From Chloracidobacterium validum (lineage in GTDB: Bacteria; Acidobacteriota; Blastocatellia; Chloracidobacteriales; Chloracidobacteriaceae), in assembly GCF_018304825.1 (NCBI RefSeq), contig NZ_CP072648.1, forward strand, positions 231,501 through 295,500: a stretch of DNA of 64,000 nucleotides. Reading direction: 5' to 3'. A model generated the notes under the pieces. The model saw nothing but the letters and a program-made list of their open reading frames with translations, made no database searches and was not told the DNA's origin. Numbering within the stretch: the stretch's first letter is position 1; every line of letters starts with the position of its first letter. Below, in pieces: positions 25,661-35,571 of the stretch. Position numbers and translations under genes: made by a program.

Positions 25661-26671
25661 CCGCTCGCTTTCATTCCCGAACACATCCACTGCCGTGACG
25701 AAGTAGCGGTAGGTCTTGCCGCTGACGCCGGTTTGGTCCTGAAACGTCGTGCGCTGGATGGGCGTTGGGGTCAGCTTGACCAGGCTTTCATCCGCGCCCC
25801 GTTCGCTGCGGTAGATGACATAGCCCCGCAGGTCGCGTTCCGGGTTGGCAGGGAAAAACAGGTTGACCAGCCCGGCGGCTGAAGCCCCGGTCAGGTTGCT
25901 TGGGGCGGCTGGCGGGAAGGTATCCACCGGACGCACCTGGAGCGCCGGCGATGGTTGGCTTTCAATGGGCTCCCCGCGCACCAGGCTCACGGCCCGAATG
26001 GTGTACACGTATTCCGTCTCGAACACGAAATCCGTGTCGGCAAACTGTGGCGTGGCGAGGGGGGCGTCATTGCGCCGTGTTTCCACCGAGCTGCCGACAA
26101 CGCGCCGATAGACGTTGAACCGGACTTCCGTCGCCGGCGAAGCGTCAAGATTTTTTTCCGGCGGCTGCCATCTGAGCTGAATCGCTGCCTGGGTCACGTC
26201 CGCCCGTACGTCGCCGGGAGCTTGCGCCACAGCCGCGGCCGGATAGGCGACCGCATAGCTCGACAGTGGTGACGGCCGGCCGCGGTCATCCACCAAGCGG
26301 ACGGCGTAGCGGATGCGCTTGTCGTTCCAGCTTGCGTCCGCCGGGTCAAACCGGTCGGCATAGGCTGGCGTGGTGGGCGTTGCCAGTTCGGCGCCGGTCA
26401 GCGAGCCGATGAGCCGCGCTTCGCGCAGGAATGTATCTTCGGGCAACGCCAGCGGGGCGTCGCGTGGTTCGACGCGGCGCAGGACATCGGCCCGCGCTGC
26501 CCGCTTGGATGCGGTCTGGTTGGTGGTCGTGAAGCGCACGATGAGCTGGTCGCCGTACTGCGTAACCGTGAGGTCATCGGCCGCGCTCAGGGTGAAGCGT
26601 GGCGGCGGGACGGGCGGCCCGACTTTGGCGCAACCAAGCCCACTTGCCGCCACGAACAGAACCCCCACCAT
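25628..26671 (-). CDS. Fibronectin type III domain protein, probable lipoprotein
   Basis: 347 residues from the ATG at 26671, where a short hydrophobic signal ends in GLGC; in-frame starts further upstream (26782, 26815) overlap hslU. At least two FnIII-like beta domains are visible: residues about 155-245 (RWQPPEKNLDASPATEVRFNVYR, TEYVYTIRAVS) and 255-345 (PAAPSNLTGASAAGLVNLFF, RDLRGYVIYRSERG, YRYFVTAVDVFGNESE). The region 30-150 may be a third, diverged copy. FnIII modules in bacterial envelope proteins bind carbohydrate or protein. Function not known; 82 bp downstream of hslU. Confidence 0.78.
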   Translation of the reverse strand: MVGVLFVAASGLGCAKVGPPVPPPRFTLSAADDLTVTQYGDQLIVRFTTTNQTASKRAARADVLRRVEPRDAPLALPEDTFLREARLIGSLTGAELATPTTPAYADRFDPADASWNDKRIRYAVRLVDDRGRPSPLSSYAVAYPAAAVAQAPGDVRADVTQAAIQLRWQPPEKNLDASPATEVRFNVYRRVVGSSVETRRNDAPLATPQFADTDFVFETEYVYTIRAVSLVRGEPIESQPSPALQVRPVDTFPPAAPSNLTGASAAGLVNLFFPANPERDLRGYVIYRSERGADESLVKLTPTPIQRTTFQDQTGVSGKTYRYFVTAVDVFGNESERSLPVEVEVIP

Positions 26672-26753
26672 CACCCCCAGCCAGCGCCAGGGATGGGCCA
26701 GGTTCGGCAAATCTGGCTGCTGTCGCCGCCGCTGACGTGAGAAGCTGCCCCGG

Positions 26754-28139
26754 CTAGAGGATGTACTTGCTGAGGTCTTCATTCTGGACGATGTCGGCCA
26801 GCACCTGACGGACATATTCCGCGTCCACCCGAAAGTGCTTCAGCTCCATGTCGGGCGCGGCAAACGATACTTCGTCGAGGACTTTCTCCATGACCGTATG
26901 CAGCCGGCGGGCGCCGATGTTCTCGGTGTTCTGGTTGACGGTGAAGGCAAAATCGGCCACGGCCTCGATGGCGTCTTCGGTGATCTCCAGCGTCAGTCCC
27001 TCGGTTTCAAGGAGCGCCACATACTGCCGAATGAGCGAGTTGCGCGGCTCGGTCAGAATGCGCTTGAAGTCTTCCTTGGTAAGCGGGTCGAGGTTGACGC
27101 GAATGGGAAACCGTCCCTGGAGTTCCGGGATGAGATCGGATGGCTTGGAAACATGAAACGCCCCAGCCGCAATGAACAGGATGTGGTCGGTGCGCACCAT
27201 GCCGTAGCGGGTGTTGACCGTCGTGCCCTCGATGATCGGGAGGATGTCGCGCTGGACACCTTCACGTGAGACATCCGGCCCGCTGCTGTTTTCGCGTCCG
27301 GCGATTTTGTCAATTTCGTCGAGGAAAACAATGCCGGATTCTTCGACGCGCTCGACAGCGAGTCGGGCAACCTGGTCCATATCCACGAGTTTTTGTTCTT
27401 CCTCTTGGACGAGATACTCAATGGCTTCGCTGACCGACATCTTGCGGAGTTTTGTCCGCGCGCCGGGAAACATCCCAGGCAGCATGTCGCGGAGGTTGAT
27501 GTCCATTTCCTCGATGCCTTGGGGCGTGATGATTTCGATGCCGGAAGGGAAGCCGCGTTCCTTGACTTCGATTTCAACAATGCGGTTGTCAAGCTTGCCT
27601 TCGCGCAACTGCTGGCGGAGCTTTTCCCGTGTGCGTTGAAAAGCCGCTTCGTCTTCCGGCGAGACGGTTTCGCCTTCGCGCCGTGCCGGAAGGAGCAGGT
27701 CAAGCAGCCGCTCCTCGGCGTTTTGACGGGCCTTTTCCTCCACTTCGGCAATTTTTTCTTCCCGGACGAGATCAATGGCAATGTCCACGAGGTCGCGGAT
27801 CATAGACTCCACATCCCGCCCGACGTAACCCACTTCTGTGAACTTCGAGGCTTCGACCTTGAGGAAGGGCGAGTTGGCCAGGCGCGCCAGGCGGCGGGCA
27901 ATCTCCGTTTTGCCGACCCCGGTCGAGCCAATCATGATGATGTTTTTGGGAATCACGTCTTGCGCCAAGTCTGCCGGTAGCTTCTGCCGACGGACGCGAT
28001 TACGAAGGGCAATGGCCACGGCGCGCTTTGCAGCGGCTTGGCCAACAACGTGCTTGTCCAGTTCTTGGACGATTTGACGTGGTGTGAGGTCGTCAAGGTG
28101 CGGCGTGTCTTCGACGGTGCCGGGAAGATAAATGACCAT
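26754..28139 (-). CDS. hslU: HslU, ATPase/unfoldase of the HslUV protease
   Basis: 461 residues from the ATG at 28139; the frame is open to 28745 but that extension is not HslU-like. AAA+ unfoldase feeding proteins into the HslV peptidase. Visible: [18 protein letters not shown] (17-34), Walker A GSTGVGKT (about 60-67), the [22 protein letters not shown] block, an intermediate domain (about 115-230) and Walker [13 protein letters not shown] (about 260-271). The C-terminus LSKYIL inserts into HslV in known complexes. hslV is not adjacent. Confidence 0.95.
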   Translation of the reverse strand: MVIYLPGTVEDTPHLDDLTPRQIVQELDKHVVGQAAAKRAVAIALRNRVRRQKLPADLAQDVIPKNIIMIGSTGVGKTEIARRLARLANSPFLKVEASKFTEVGYVGRDVESMIRDLVDIAIDLVREEKIAEVEEKARQNAEERLLDLLLPARREGETVSPEDEAAFQRTREKLRQQLREGKLDNRIVEIEVKERGFPSGIEIITPQGIEEMDINLRDMLPGMFPGARTKLRKMSVSEAIEYLVQEEEQKLVDMDQVARLAVERVEESGIVFLDEIDKIAGRENSSGPDVSREGVQRDILPIIEGTTVNTRYGMVRTDHILFIAAGAFHVSKPSDLIPELQGRFPIRVNLDPLTKEDFKRILTEPRNSLIRQYVALLETEGLTLEITEDAIEAVADFAFTVNQNTENIGARRLHTVMEKVLDEVSFAAPDMELKHFRVDAEYVRQVLADIVQNEDLSKYIL

Positions 28140-28492
28140 GGAAGTGATGGCGGGGATGCCTCGGAGTGAAGGTATGACGTTTCCGCCGGATTGGCGGCCG
28201 CGTGGGTGGACAAGCCACCCAACGTGCACATAATCCGATTGCGATGGCTTGTCAACGGACGAACGGCAGGCGGCGGCACGAGCCAGCGCGGGTGACATTC
28301 CGCTTTGCCTGAATGGCCGCCCTTGCCGCCATCGCTGATGCCAAAGGCAACGCTTCACGCGCCTGTCATGGTGGGTTGTTTCCTGTGCCACCGGACAAAA
28401 CGCGGTGTTCGGCAAAACGTGTGGGCATCCAGCGCGGGGGTTGTCCCCTGGGGCACGGGACAAACTGCCCACGGAATACGGATTGCGACGGA
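28140..28492. other. Intergenic region between nuoN and hslU
   Basis: 353 bp, no gene supported in any frame. Two hairpins: TTGTCCC/GGGACAA (28441-28463), 30 bp after the nuoN stop and a possible weak terminator, and GGGTGG-ACAAG-CCACCC (28204-28220), upstream of hslU. No convincing promoter hexamers or heat-shock (CIRCE-type) element seen. Confidence 0.5.
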
Positions 28493-29971
28493 TCACTGAT
28501 TTGGCGTTGGCGGCCGGATGGTTGGCGCTGGTTTGGGCTTGAGTCCGGCGAGGATGGGTTCTGGAAAGACGCCGATGTAGAGCGCAGCGGCAAGGGTCAC
28601 CGACAGCGCCGTGGTCAGCGCCCAGGGTAATTCCGGCAGTTCGTCCTCGGATGACAGGCGTTCCTGGAAAAACATCGTCACCACCGGACGCAGGTAGTAG
28701 TAAAGCGAGGCCGCGCTGTTGAGGACGGCCACGACCACCAGCCACGCATAGCCCGCCTGCCAGACCTCCCGAAAGAGCACAAATTTGCCCATGAAGCCGG
28801 CCGTCAACGGCAATCCGCCCAAGCCGAGCAGGAAGACCACCATGGCCACGGCTGCCCCCGGTGCCTGGCTGCCAAGCCCGGCGTAGTCGCTGATCAGGGT
28901 TCGGTCGTCATCGTCCCGCGCCATGTAGGCCACGACGGTAAATGCGCCGAGCGTCATCACGGCATAGCTCGCCAGATAAAACAGCGTGGCTCGCCAGTCG
29001 CTGATGATGACGCCCATCAGGGCATACCCGGCGTGCGCAATCGAGGAATAGGCGAGCATCCGCTTGATGTCATCCTGGACGATCGCAACGGCATTCCCGA
29101 TCACCATGGACAGTACGGCGACCGTCACCAGAATGAGCGTCCAAGTTTGGTGAATTGAACCGGCTTCGGCTGGGAACATGCCCACAAACACGCGCAGCAT
29201 CGCCACGAAAGCCGCGGCTTTCGGCCCCGCTGCCATGAAAGCCGTCACCGGCGTCGGCGCGCCTTGGTACACATCCGGGGCCCAGAGGTGAAACGGCGCC
29301 GCCGCCGCCTTGAAGCACAGCCCGACGAGCATCAACGCGGCTCCGGTCAACAGAAGGGGTTGCGAGACAAGCGTTCCGTTTTGAACCACGAGCTGCATGG
29401 TGGTCAGATTTGTCGTCCGCGTCGCGCCATAAACCAGAGCCATCCCATAGAGAAGGAAACCGGTTGAGAACGACCCAAGGAGGAAATACTTGATCGCCGC
29501 CTCATTCGAGCGGAGGTCATGGCGTCGAAAACCCGCCATGGCGTATGAGGCAATCGAGAGAATTTCAATGCCCAAAAACAACAGGGCAAGGTCGCCAGCG
29601 CCGCCGATGAGCAGCATGCCAACCACGCCAAACGTCAGCAGTGCAAAATACTCGCCGCCGCCGGTAGCTTTACCGCCAAAGGTGGGCATGGCCAGAAAAA
29701 CCGAGAGCGCGGCGACGAAAAGAAACACAAAGGCAAAGGCCGTGCGCATGGCGTCGGTGACGAGCATGCCGTTGAAGCTGGCTCCGGGCGATAGACCAGT
29801 CCAGCCCCATACGCCATAGGCCGCCGCCAGAATACCGCCTAGCACCAGCCATCCAGCCCAGTGACGGCTCTCCTTGGCAAAGGCGTCATAGAGCATGACG
29901 GCCAGTCCGGTAACAGCTAAACAGATTTCGGGAAAAACTGCGGTATAGTTGATGTCTGGGTTGACGGGCAT
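28493..29971 (-). CDS. nuoN: NADH-quinone oxidoreductase subunit N
   Basis: 492 residues with about 14 membrane helices. Antiporter-like proton-pumping subunit of complex I. Family blocks are visible: [43 protein letters not shown] (about 135-178, with the conserved Glu and Lys residues of the proton path), [27 protein letters not shown] (about 220-247), [21 protein letters not shown] (about 304-324) and [15 protein letters not shown] (about 395-409). Other nuo genes would be expected upstream, but the next gene is divergent, so here nuoN stands alone or starts its own unit. Confidence 0.93.
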   Translation of the reverse strand: MPVNPDINYTAVFPEICLAVTGLAVMLYDAFAKESRHWAGWLVLGGILAAAYGVWGWTGLSPGASFNGMLVTDAMRTAFAFVFLFVAALSVFLAMPTFGGKATGGGEYFALLTFGVVGMLLIGGAGDLALLFLGIEILSIASYAMAGFRRHDLRSNEAAIKYFLLGSFSTGFLLYGMALVYGATRTTNLTTMQLVVQNGTLVSQPLLLTGAALMLVGLCFKAAAAPFHLWAPDVYQGAPTPVTAFMAAGPKAAAFVAMLRVFVGMFPAEAGSIHQTWTLILVTVAVLSMVIGNAVAIVQDDIKRMLAYSSIAHAGYALMGVIISDWRATLFYLASYAVMTLGAFTVVAYMARDDDDRTLISDYAGLGSQAPGAAVAMVVFLLGLGGLPLTAGFMGKFVLFREVWQAGYAWLVVVAVLNSAASLYYYLRPVVTMFFQERLSSEDELPELPWALTTALSVTLAAALYIGVFPEPILAGLKPKPAPTIRPPTPNQ

Positions 29972-30084
29972 CGTCGGTACATCGGAAAAGAAATGGGCTT
30001 ATGCGCGGTCTCACCATAATCACCCACGTTGAGAACGGCAAGCCACAAGCCGTCATGCTTTGTATGTTTCGTTACAGGCAGTGA

Positions 30085-30146
30085 CCTTGCAATCACCTTT
30101 TCCTAAGTCTTGACCGGGAAACGTTGCGCCGGTGGTGATTGCAAGG
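30085..30146. promoter_or_regulatory. 13-bp perfect inverted repeat in the leader of the SPOR-Ycf48 gene
   Basis: CCTTGCAATCACC (30085-30097) and GGTGATTGCAAGG (30134-30146), 36-nt loop. The loop itself can pair (ACCGG/CCGGT). It lies 67 bp upstream of the chosen ATG; no T tract follows, so a leader RNA structure or paired operator is more likely than a terminator. Confidence 0.55.
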
Positions 30147-30212
30147 CTTCTTTTGGTTAGCTCTTCGGTTTCGGCCAAAGTCATGACCGCAAAGATTGGC
30201 GTGAAGGTTGGT

Positions 30213-31853
30213 ATGACACTGGGGCGCGCCCTGCTTGGCTTATGCCTTCTCTGGCTGACGGCCGGCGGTGGTTATGGTCAGGGCCGCGCGCATACGGTTC
30301 AAGTGGCATCCGTCAACGATGAAACCGTTGCCCGCGAAACCGTTGCCGGCTATCGCGGGCGCGGTGTCACCGCGTATTACGTCAAGGTTGAGCTGCCCCA
30401 GGGGACGTATTACCGCATTCGGGTTGGACGCTTCACGACAGCGGCTGAAGCGCAACGCTATGCCCGGGCCATTGGCGTCCGTGATGCCTTCATCACGATG
30501 TATGACGGGCCGCCAGACGCGCCTGTGACGCGCGCGCCGGAAACGTCGCCCAAAGCCACGGCGTCCAAGTCAACCAATGTCGCTGCGGCCGGGTCCACGC
30601 CCTCCAGTCCGACGCTGCCGCCCCCGGTGATGGTCATCAAGCCAAAAGGCCAGCCTGCGCCACTGCCGCCCGCCACCACCCTGCCGGGGCCGGATTCACC
30701 CACTGGCCAGGTCGTCAGCCCCGCCGACGCCGCGCCGCCAGCCGCGCCAGGACGCCAACTACCCTGGCGGGCCGAACGCCCAGCCCTGCTGTTTGGCGAT
30801 TTGACGGCCCCTGCCGCGCCAGCCGGGATGGAGTTTCGCACTGATCCTTCGCCCTGGACCCGTTTGAGCACGCCAACCCGCGCCGATTTGCACTGCGCTC
30901 ATTTTGTGAATCCACAAATTGGTTGGGTTGGTGGTCGGCGTGGTGTCATCTTGCACACGGAAGACAGCGGCCAACGCTGGATTGAACAAGTCACCGGAAC
31001 CACCGCCAACGTCACCGGCTTGTTTTTTCTGGATGCCGACACGGGTTGGGCAGCAGTTGGCGGCACGTATGGCCTTGACCCACGGGTGGCAGGGATCGAG
31101 CCGGCGATTCTGCATACCAATGACGGTGGCCGGGTTTGGCGTCCGCTGGCTGAACTGGATGTCCGCGCGCTGTGGTTCGTCAATAAACAGGTTGGATTTG
31201 CCGTTGGGAACTACAGTTCCGTTTTCCGCACGACGGATGGCGGCGCAACCTGGACGCCCTGTGAGGGAATAGCGCGGGCCATCGAGCGCCCGGAAGGGCT
31301 ACCCGACGCCGTCTTGACCTTTACCCAAGTGCAGTTTCTCGACGAACGCCGGGGCTGGGTTGCCGGTAACTTTCTCGGGCGTGGTGTCACCCGCCCCGGC
31401 GGCGTATTTTTCACCTCCGACGGTGGCACGACCTGGACACGCTGTCCCATTCCATTTGCCGCCACCAGCGCCGACATTACTTCGATGCGGTTCATCGGCG
31501 CCCGGCGGGGCTTTGTTGTTTCAGAACTGTACCGAGGCGATGCCCGCTTTGTAACGTTACACTTCACCAACGATGGCGGCGCGACGTGGAGTGAGCGCCG
31601 CACGGCCGTGCCCGGCTTTCACGTCACGCACTTTCTGGACGAGCGCACCGGCTGGACGATGGGGGCGCTCCTGACCCGCGAGGGGTCGGCGCCACCCTAC
31701 GAAGTTGGCATCTGGGTGACGCGCGATGGCGGCCGCACTTGGCGCGAAGAAAAAACCCTGGCCGGCACGCAAATTTATGGCGCGTTTTTCCTTGATGACC
31801 AAACCGGCTGGGCCGTTGGGCAGGGTGGAACCGTACTGCGTTACCGGCCGTGA
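30213..31853 (+). CDS. SPOR domain plus Ycf48-like beta-propeller, secreted
   Basis: 546 residues from the ATG at 30213 (AAGG upstream); the open frame extends to a GTG at 30132. A signal peptide (MTLGRALLGLCLLWLTAGGG, cleavage near YGQ) is followed by a SPOR-like domain (about 27-95: HTVQVASVNDETVARE, YYRIRVGRFTTAAEAQRYAR), which in other proteins binds denuded peptidoglycan. After a Pro/Ala-rich linker (about 105-215), residues 220-546 form Ycf48/BNR-type blades: PQIGWVGGRRGVILHTEDSG, DADTGWAAVGG, NKQVGFAVGNYSSVFRTTDG and DQTGWAVGQGGTVLR. Ycf48 proteins assist photosystem II assembly, but this fold is also common in non-phototrophs. Overlaps the next permease (GTGA). Confidence 0.82.
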   Translation: MTLGRALLGLCLLWLTAGGGYGQGRAHTVQVASVNDETVARETVAGYRGRGVTAYYVKVELPQGTYYRIRVGRFTTAAEAQRYARAIGVRDAFITMYDGPPDAPVTRAPETSPKATASKSTNVAAAGSTPSSPTLPPPVMVIKPKGQPAPLPPATTLPGPDSPTGQVVSPADAAPPAAPGRQLPWRAERPALLFGDLTAPAAPAGMEFRTDPSPWTRLSTPTRADLHCAHFVNPQIGWVGGRRGVILHTEDSGQRWIEQVTGTTANVTGLFFLDADTGWAAVGGTYGLDPRVAGIEPAILHTNDGGRVWRPLAELDVRALWFVNKQVGFAVGNYSSVFRTTDGGATWTPCEGIARAIERPEGLPDAVLTFTQVQFLDERRGWVAGNFLGRGVTRPGGVFFTSDGGTTWTRCPIPFAATSADITSMRFIGARRGFVVSELYRGDARFVTLHFTNDGGATWSERRTAVPGFHVTHFLDERTGWTMGALLTREGSAPPYEVGIWVTRDGGRTWREEKTLAGTQIYGAFFLDDQTGWAVGQGGTVLRYRP

Positions 31854-33142
31854 ATCCCTCTGGAGTTGCACCCGTCGCCTTGCACTTACTACTTGAAAAC
31901 ATCTGGCTGGCGCTCATCAATGTCTGGGCCAACAAACTGCGCTCGCTGCTCACCGTGCTAGGGGTTCTCGTTGGAACGGCAACCGTGATTGCCGTCTCGT
32001 CGGTTCTCACTGGGGTCAAGGACCGCACCGCGAAACTGGCGGCCCAAGTCGGCCCCGAAGTGCTTTACGTGAGCCGGTTTGACTCGATTGGCCCACGCTT
32101 TTCCCGTCCAAGCGCCGAAGAACGCCAGCGCAAGCCCCTAACCGAAGAAGACGCCGAGGCCGTCAACCGGCTTCCTACCGTGAGGGCGGCCACGCCGCAG
32201 CTCGTGGTGGGCAGCTTTGGCCCGAGCGCCACCCAGTATCGGCTCAAATTCAAAGGGCGTGAGGCCACCCGTCCGATTGCCTTCGGCGTCTGGGCCAACT
32301 ACCCGGAAGTGCGCTGGCTGAATTTGCGTGCCGGCCGGTTCTTCACCCCCGAAGAACACAACCGCAAGTTGGATGTTGCCGTGCTCGGGCCGGTCGCGGC
32401 CGAGCAGCTCTTTGGCCAGCAGAACCCACTGGGTGAAATGGTGGAATTTGAAGGACGCTCGTACCGGGTGATTGGGGTCGTCGAGAAAGGGCCGACCGGC
32501 ATCTTTGGGGATACACCGGAAGACCGCCAAATCATCATTCCTTACGCCAACCTTGCCCAACGCTACCCAGAGCTGGTGCGCGACCGTGGCGTCACCATCA
32601 TTGCCCACGCGCAGGCCGGCCGGCTCGAAGCCATGCGCGATGAAATTACCGAACTCCTGCGCCGCCGCCGCCGGGTGCGCGCCGACCAACCGGACAACTT
32701 CGGCATCAGCACGCCAGACGCCATCTTTGCGACGTTCGACAGCATCACCTCGACGCTGGGCGTGATTGCGATTTCGCTGGCTTCGGTCAGCCTTCTGGTC
32801 GGCGGCATCGGCGTGATGAACATCATGCTCGTGTCGGTCACGGAGCGCACCAAGGAAATCGGCACTCGGCGCGCCGTTGGGGCGCGACGACGGGATGTGC
32901 TCACGCAGTTTCTGATTGAAGCCGTGGTGCTGTCGCTGATCGGCGGGGCGCTTGGGATCGGGATCGGCATGGGCCTGAGCGCCGGACTCAACGCCTTTGT
33001 TCCGAGCGTGCCGTCACTCGTTCCGCTCTGGTCGGTGGGAATTGGCTTTGGGATTTCGGTGGCGGTTGGGTTGCTGTCGGGCTTCCTCCCGGCGCTTCGG
33101 GCGTCCCAACTCGACCCAGCCGAGGCGCTGCGGTACGAGTAA
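31850..33142 (+). CDS. MacB-like ABC transporter permease
   Basis: 430 residues, GTG start overlapping the upstream stop. N-terminal membrane helix (about 25-50), a periplasmic MacB-type domain (about 55-290; the PQLVVGSFG and FGQQNPLGEMVEFEGRSYRVIGVV segments are typical), and three C-terminal helices including VSLLVGGIGVMNIMLVSVTERTKEIGTRRAVGARRRDV, the coupling region of MacB permeases. MacB systems move substrates from the periplasm outward using mechanical transmission. No ATPase or membrane-fusion gene is adjacent; the partner here is a SPOR-Ycf48 protein. Confidence 0.9.
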   Translation: MNPSGVAPVALHLLLENIWLALINVWANKLRSLLTVLGVLVGTATVIAVSSVLTGVKDRTAKLAAQVGPEVLYVSRFDSIGPRFSRPSAEERQRKPLTEEDAEAVNRLPTVRAATPQLVVGSFGPSATQYRLKFKGREATRPIAFGVWANYPEVRWLNLRAGRFFTPEEHNRKLDVAVLGPVAAEQLFGQQNPLGEMVEFEGRSYRVIGVVEKGPTGIFGDTPEDRQIIIPYANLAQRYPELVRDRGVTIIAHAQAGRLEAMRDEITELLRRRRRVRADQPDNFGISTPDAIFATFDSITSTLGVIAISLASVSLLVGGIGVMNIMLVSVTERTKEIGTRRAVGARRRDVLTQFLIEAVVLSLIGGALGIGIGMGLSAGLNAFVPSVPSLVPLWSVGIGFGISVAVGLLSGFLPALRASQLDPAEALRYE

Positions 33143-33312
33143 CGGCTTCTCTCAAGAACTAAAATCTTCGACTCGTTGGCTTGACCGACAGGCCTTGCTC
33201 ACAAAGTGTGATACAATTTGGCGCATTTACAAAACAGCGACCTGCATCCCACACGCCACTCAAAGATGTTACTTGTTGCTTTATTCCATCAAGTGAGTAA
33301 CAGACTGCGCCT

Positions 33313-35571
33313 ATGCCAACCAGTGAGCAGGATTATGAACAAACTTACGCAACAGCCTTGACGGCCTGGCTAGAGGGACAATCGGTCGCCATCAATCCGT
33401 TTGCCGATGTCCACGAAGCTGCCTGGCCGCCGTCGGCCGAGGTTGTCCGCCTACATCACCGCTTTATGGATGCCCGCCGCCGGCAGGGACCGCTCGCAGC
33501 CGAGGTCGAAGCCCGCGCCGCCGAGTTTCTTGCCGTGACGCTTCAGGCCTATGACACCCGCTACGGTCAGCTCAAAGGCGAAATAGCAGAAACCGAAACT
33601 GCATCAGGTATTGCTACCTGGCGCTACGACGTTGCCCAGCAGCGCCTCTTTTGGTCGCCGTATGCATTGGCGCAGATGGGTTTTGACGCCGCTACCGCGC
33701 CGCGCACCCCCCAGGAAGCGATTGCGCACTTCGTTCATCCTGCCGACCGTGACTATGTGTCGAAAATGCTTGGGCTGATACAGGCGGATGGCCAGCCCCG
33801 CGAGCTACGGTACCGCTTTTTGCATCCGCAGCACGGCGTGACGTGGCGACTCTGCAAGGCAACGGCCCACCGGGATGCCCAGGGGCGTGTGACCGATCTT
33901 CTCATTTTCTCGCGCAACATCACCGAGCTGGTTGAGTTGGAGGAACGCCAGCATCTCTACCAGGCTATTTTCGACCATATCGAGGATGTCGTTCTCGTGA
34001 CCGAGGCCGAGCCGATTGATTTGCCCGGTCCACGCATTGTCTATGTCAACAAGGCCTTTGAACGGATGACCGGTTACACCGCGGAAGAGGTGATCGGACA
34101 GTCACCACGCATTCTTCAGGGGCCAGGCACGTCGCCCGAAACCCGCGCCCAGATTCGCCATGCGCTTCAAACTTGGCAGCCGATTACAGTTGACATCCTC
34201 AACTATCGCAAGGATGGCAGTGAGTTCTGGGCGGAGCTTGCCATCACGCCGGTCACTCAGCCAAATGGTTGGGTGACGTACTGGGTCGCCGTCCAGCGCG
34301 ACATCACGGAGCGCCGGCGCCAGTCCGCGCGCCAACAACACCTTCAGAAAATGCAGGCCGTCGGTGAACTGACCGCCGGCATCGCCCACAACTTCAACAA
34401 TCTGCTGGCGATCATTCAGGGGTACAGCGAAATTCTCAAGCGTAACGCCCAAGATCAGCCGCAAAGTCAACGTCAAATCGAGACCATCCTTCGCGCGGCG
34501 CGGCGGGGTGCGCAACTCGTTCAACAACTCAGCCTGTTTTGCCGCCAGGAACGGTCAACCCCGGTGGTTGTGGACGTGCAGGCGATGGCCGAAGAAACCC
34601 TCACGCTGGTCAGGCAGTTGCTGCCGGCTGAAATCAGGGTGGATGAAATCGCCGATTCGGCGGCCACCTTGAAAGACGCCCGCCCGCTGCTGATTGAGGT
34701 GGATCGGAGCCAGCTATCGCAGGCATTGCTGAATCTGATCATCAATGCGCGGGACGCAATGCTGCCCGATGGAGGGCAGCTCACGGTGGCCGTTGGACGG
34801 CAGCGGATCACGACCGGTACGCTCAACCACCTGGCGGAGCGGGTTTTCTATGACGCTCCACCCGAAGCCGGCGAGTATGTGTGGGTAAGCGTGCGGGATA
34901 CCGGCATCGGGATGGATGCGTCCACCCAACGGCGCATCTTTGAACCCTTTTTCACAACCAAGCCGCCTGGCCAAGGAACGGGGCTGGGCTTGGCCATGGT
35001 TTATGGCTTTGTGGCCGAACATCGCGGGCTGATCACCGTCGCTTCTGCCCCCGGTGAAGGAACGACGCTCACGCTTTATTTCCCGGCTGTGGCGGCGGCG
35101 GCTTCTAACGAGGAGTTTTCAGGCGAGTACCGGTACTTGCCATTGTCATTGCCACCCGGAGCCACAGCGCTGGTGGTCGAGGATGAACGCGACCTCTGCG
35201 ACCTGATCGCGGAGATGCTGACCAAACTCGGATTTGCCACTGTGCATCGCGCTTATGATGGCGCCGCAGCACTCGACTGTTTACGGACACTCGACCAGCC
35301 GCTTGAACTGGTGGTGACGGACTATTCGATGCCGCTGGCATCCGGCAAACAGGTGGTTGATGAACTAGCCGCGCGTGGACTGGGCCACCGGGTGCTGCTC
35401 ACCAGCGGTTTGCCGCTCCTCGACAAGCTGTCATCCTTACCGCCGACCGTCCAGGTCATTCATCTACCGAAACCGGTATCGCTCTCGAAGTTATCCAAAG
35501 CGGTCCGTCAGTTACTCGACGACGCGGGCAAAACTGCTTCTGATGGAACGGCAACGCGCAAGCCGTCATAG
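33313..35571 (+). CDS. Hybrid PAS-PAS histidine kinase with receiver domain
   Basis: 752 residues, cytoplasmic (no membrane segment). Residues 90-205: PAS/PAC (FSRNITE end). Residues 213-333: a second PAS closely resembling LOV domains (GQSPRILQG at 262-270, LNYRKDGSEFW), but the flavin-adduct cysteine position is Pro265. Residues 345-410: dimerisation domain with H359 (GIAHNFNNLL). Residues 450-600: ATPase domain with LNLIINARDAM, VRDTGIGMD, FEPFFTTK and GTGLGLAMVYG. Residues 620-735: receiver with phospho-acceptor D670 (VVTDYSMP) and Lys in LPKPVS. No separate response regulator is next to it. Its last 64 bp overlap the convergent MBL gene. Confidence 0.92.
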   Translation: MPTSEQDYEQTYATALTAWLEGQSVAINPFADVHEAAWPPSAEVVRLHHRFMDARRRQGPLAAEVEARAAEFLAVTLQAYDTRYGQLKGEIAETETASGIATWRYDVAQQRLFWSPYALAQMGFDAATAPRTPQEAIAHFVHPADRDYVSKMLGLIQADGQPRELRYRFLHPQHGVTWRLCKATAHRDAQGRVTDLLIFSRNITELVELEERQHLYQAIFDHIEDVVLVTEAEPIDLPGPRIVYVNKAFERMTGYTAEEVIGQSPRILQGPGTSPETRAQIRHALQTWQPITVDILNYRKDGSEFWAELAITPVTQPNGWVTYWVAVQRDITERRRQSARQQHLQKMQAVGELTAGIAHNFNNLLAIIQGYSEILKRNAQDQPQSQRQIETILRAARRGAQLVQQLSLFCRQERSTPVVVDVQAMAEETLTLVRQLLPAEIRVDEIADSAATLKDARPLLIEVDRSQLSQALLNLIINARDAMLPDGGQLTVAVGRQRITTGTLNHLAERVFYDAPPEAGEYVWVSVRDTGIGMDASTQRRIFEPFFTTKPPGQGTGLGLAMVYGFVAEHRGLITVASAPGEGTTLTLYFPAVAAAASNEEFSGEYRYLPLSLPPGATALVVEDERDLCDLIAEMLTKLGFATVHRAYDGAAALDCLRTLDQPLELVVTDYSMPLASGKQVVDELAARGLGHRVLLTSGLPLLDKLSSLPPTVQVIHLPKPVSLSKLSKAVRQLLDDAGKTASDGTATRKPS

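Noticed and set aside
28140-28745. N-terminal extension of hslU
   Set aside because: The in-frame upstream sequence is Arg/Pro-rich and overlaps nuoN; HslU homology begins near the ATG at 28139.
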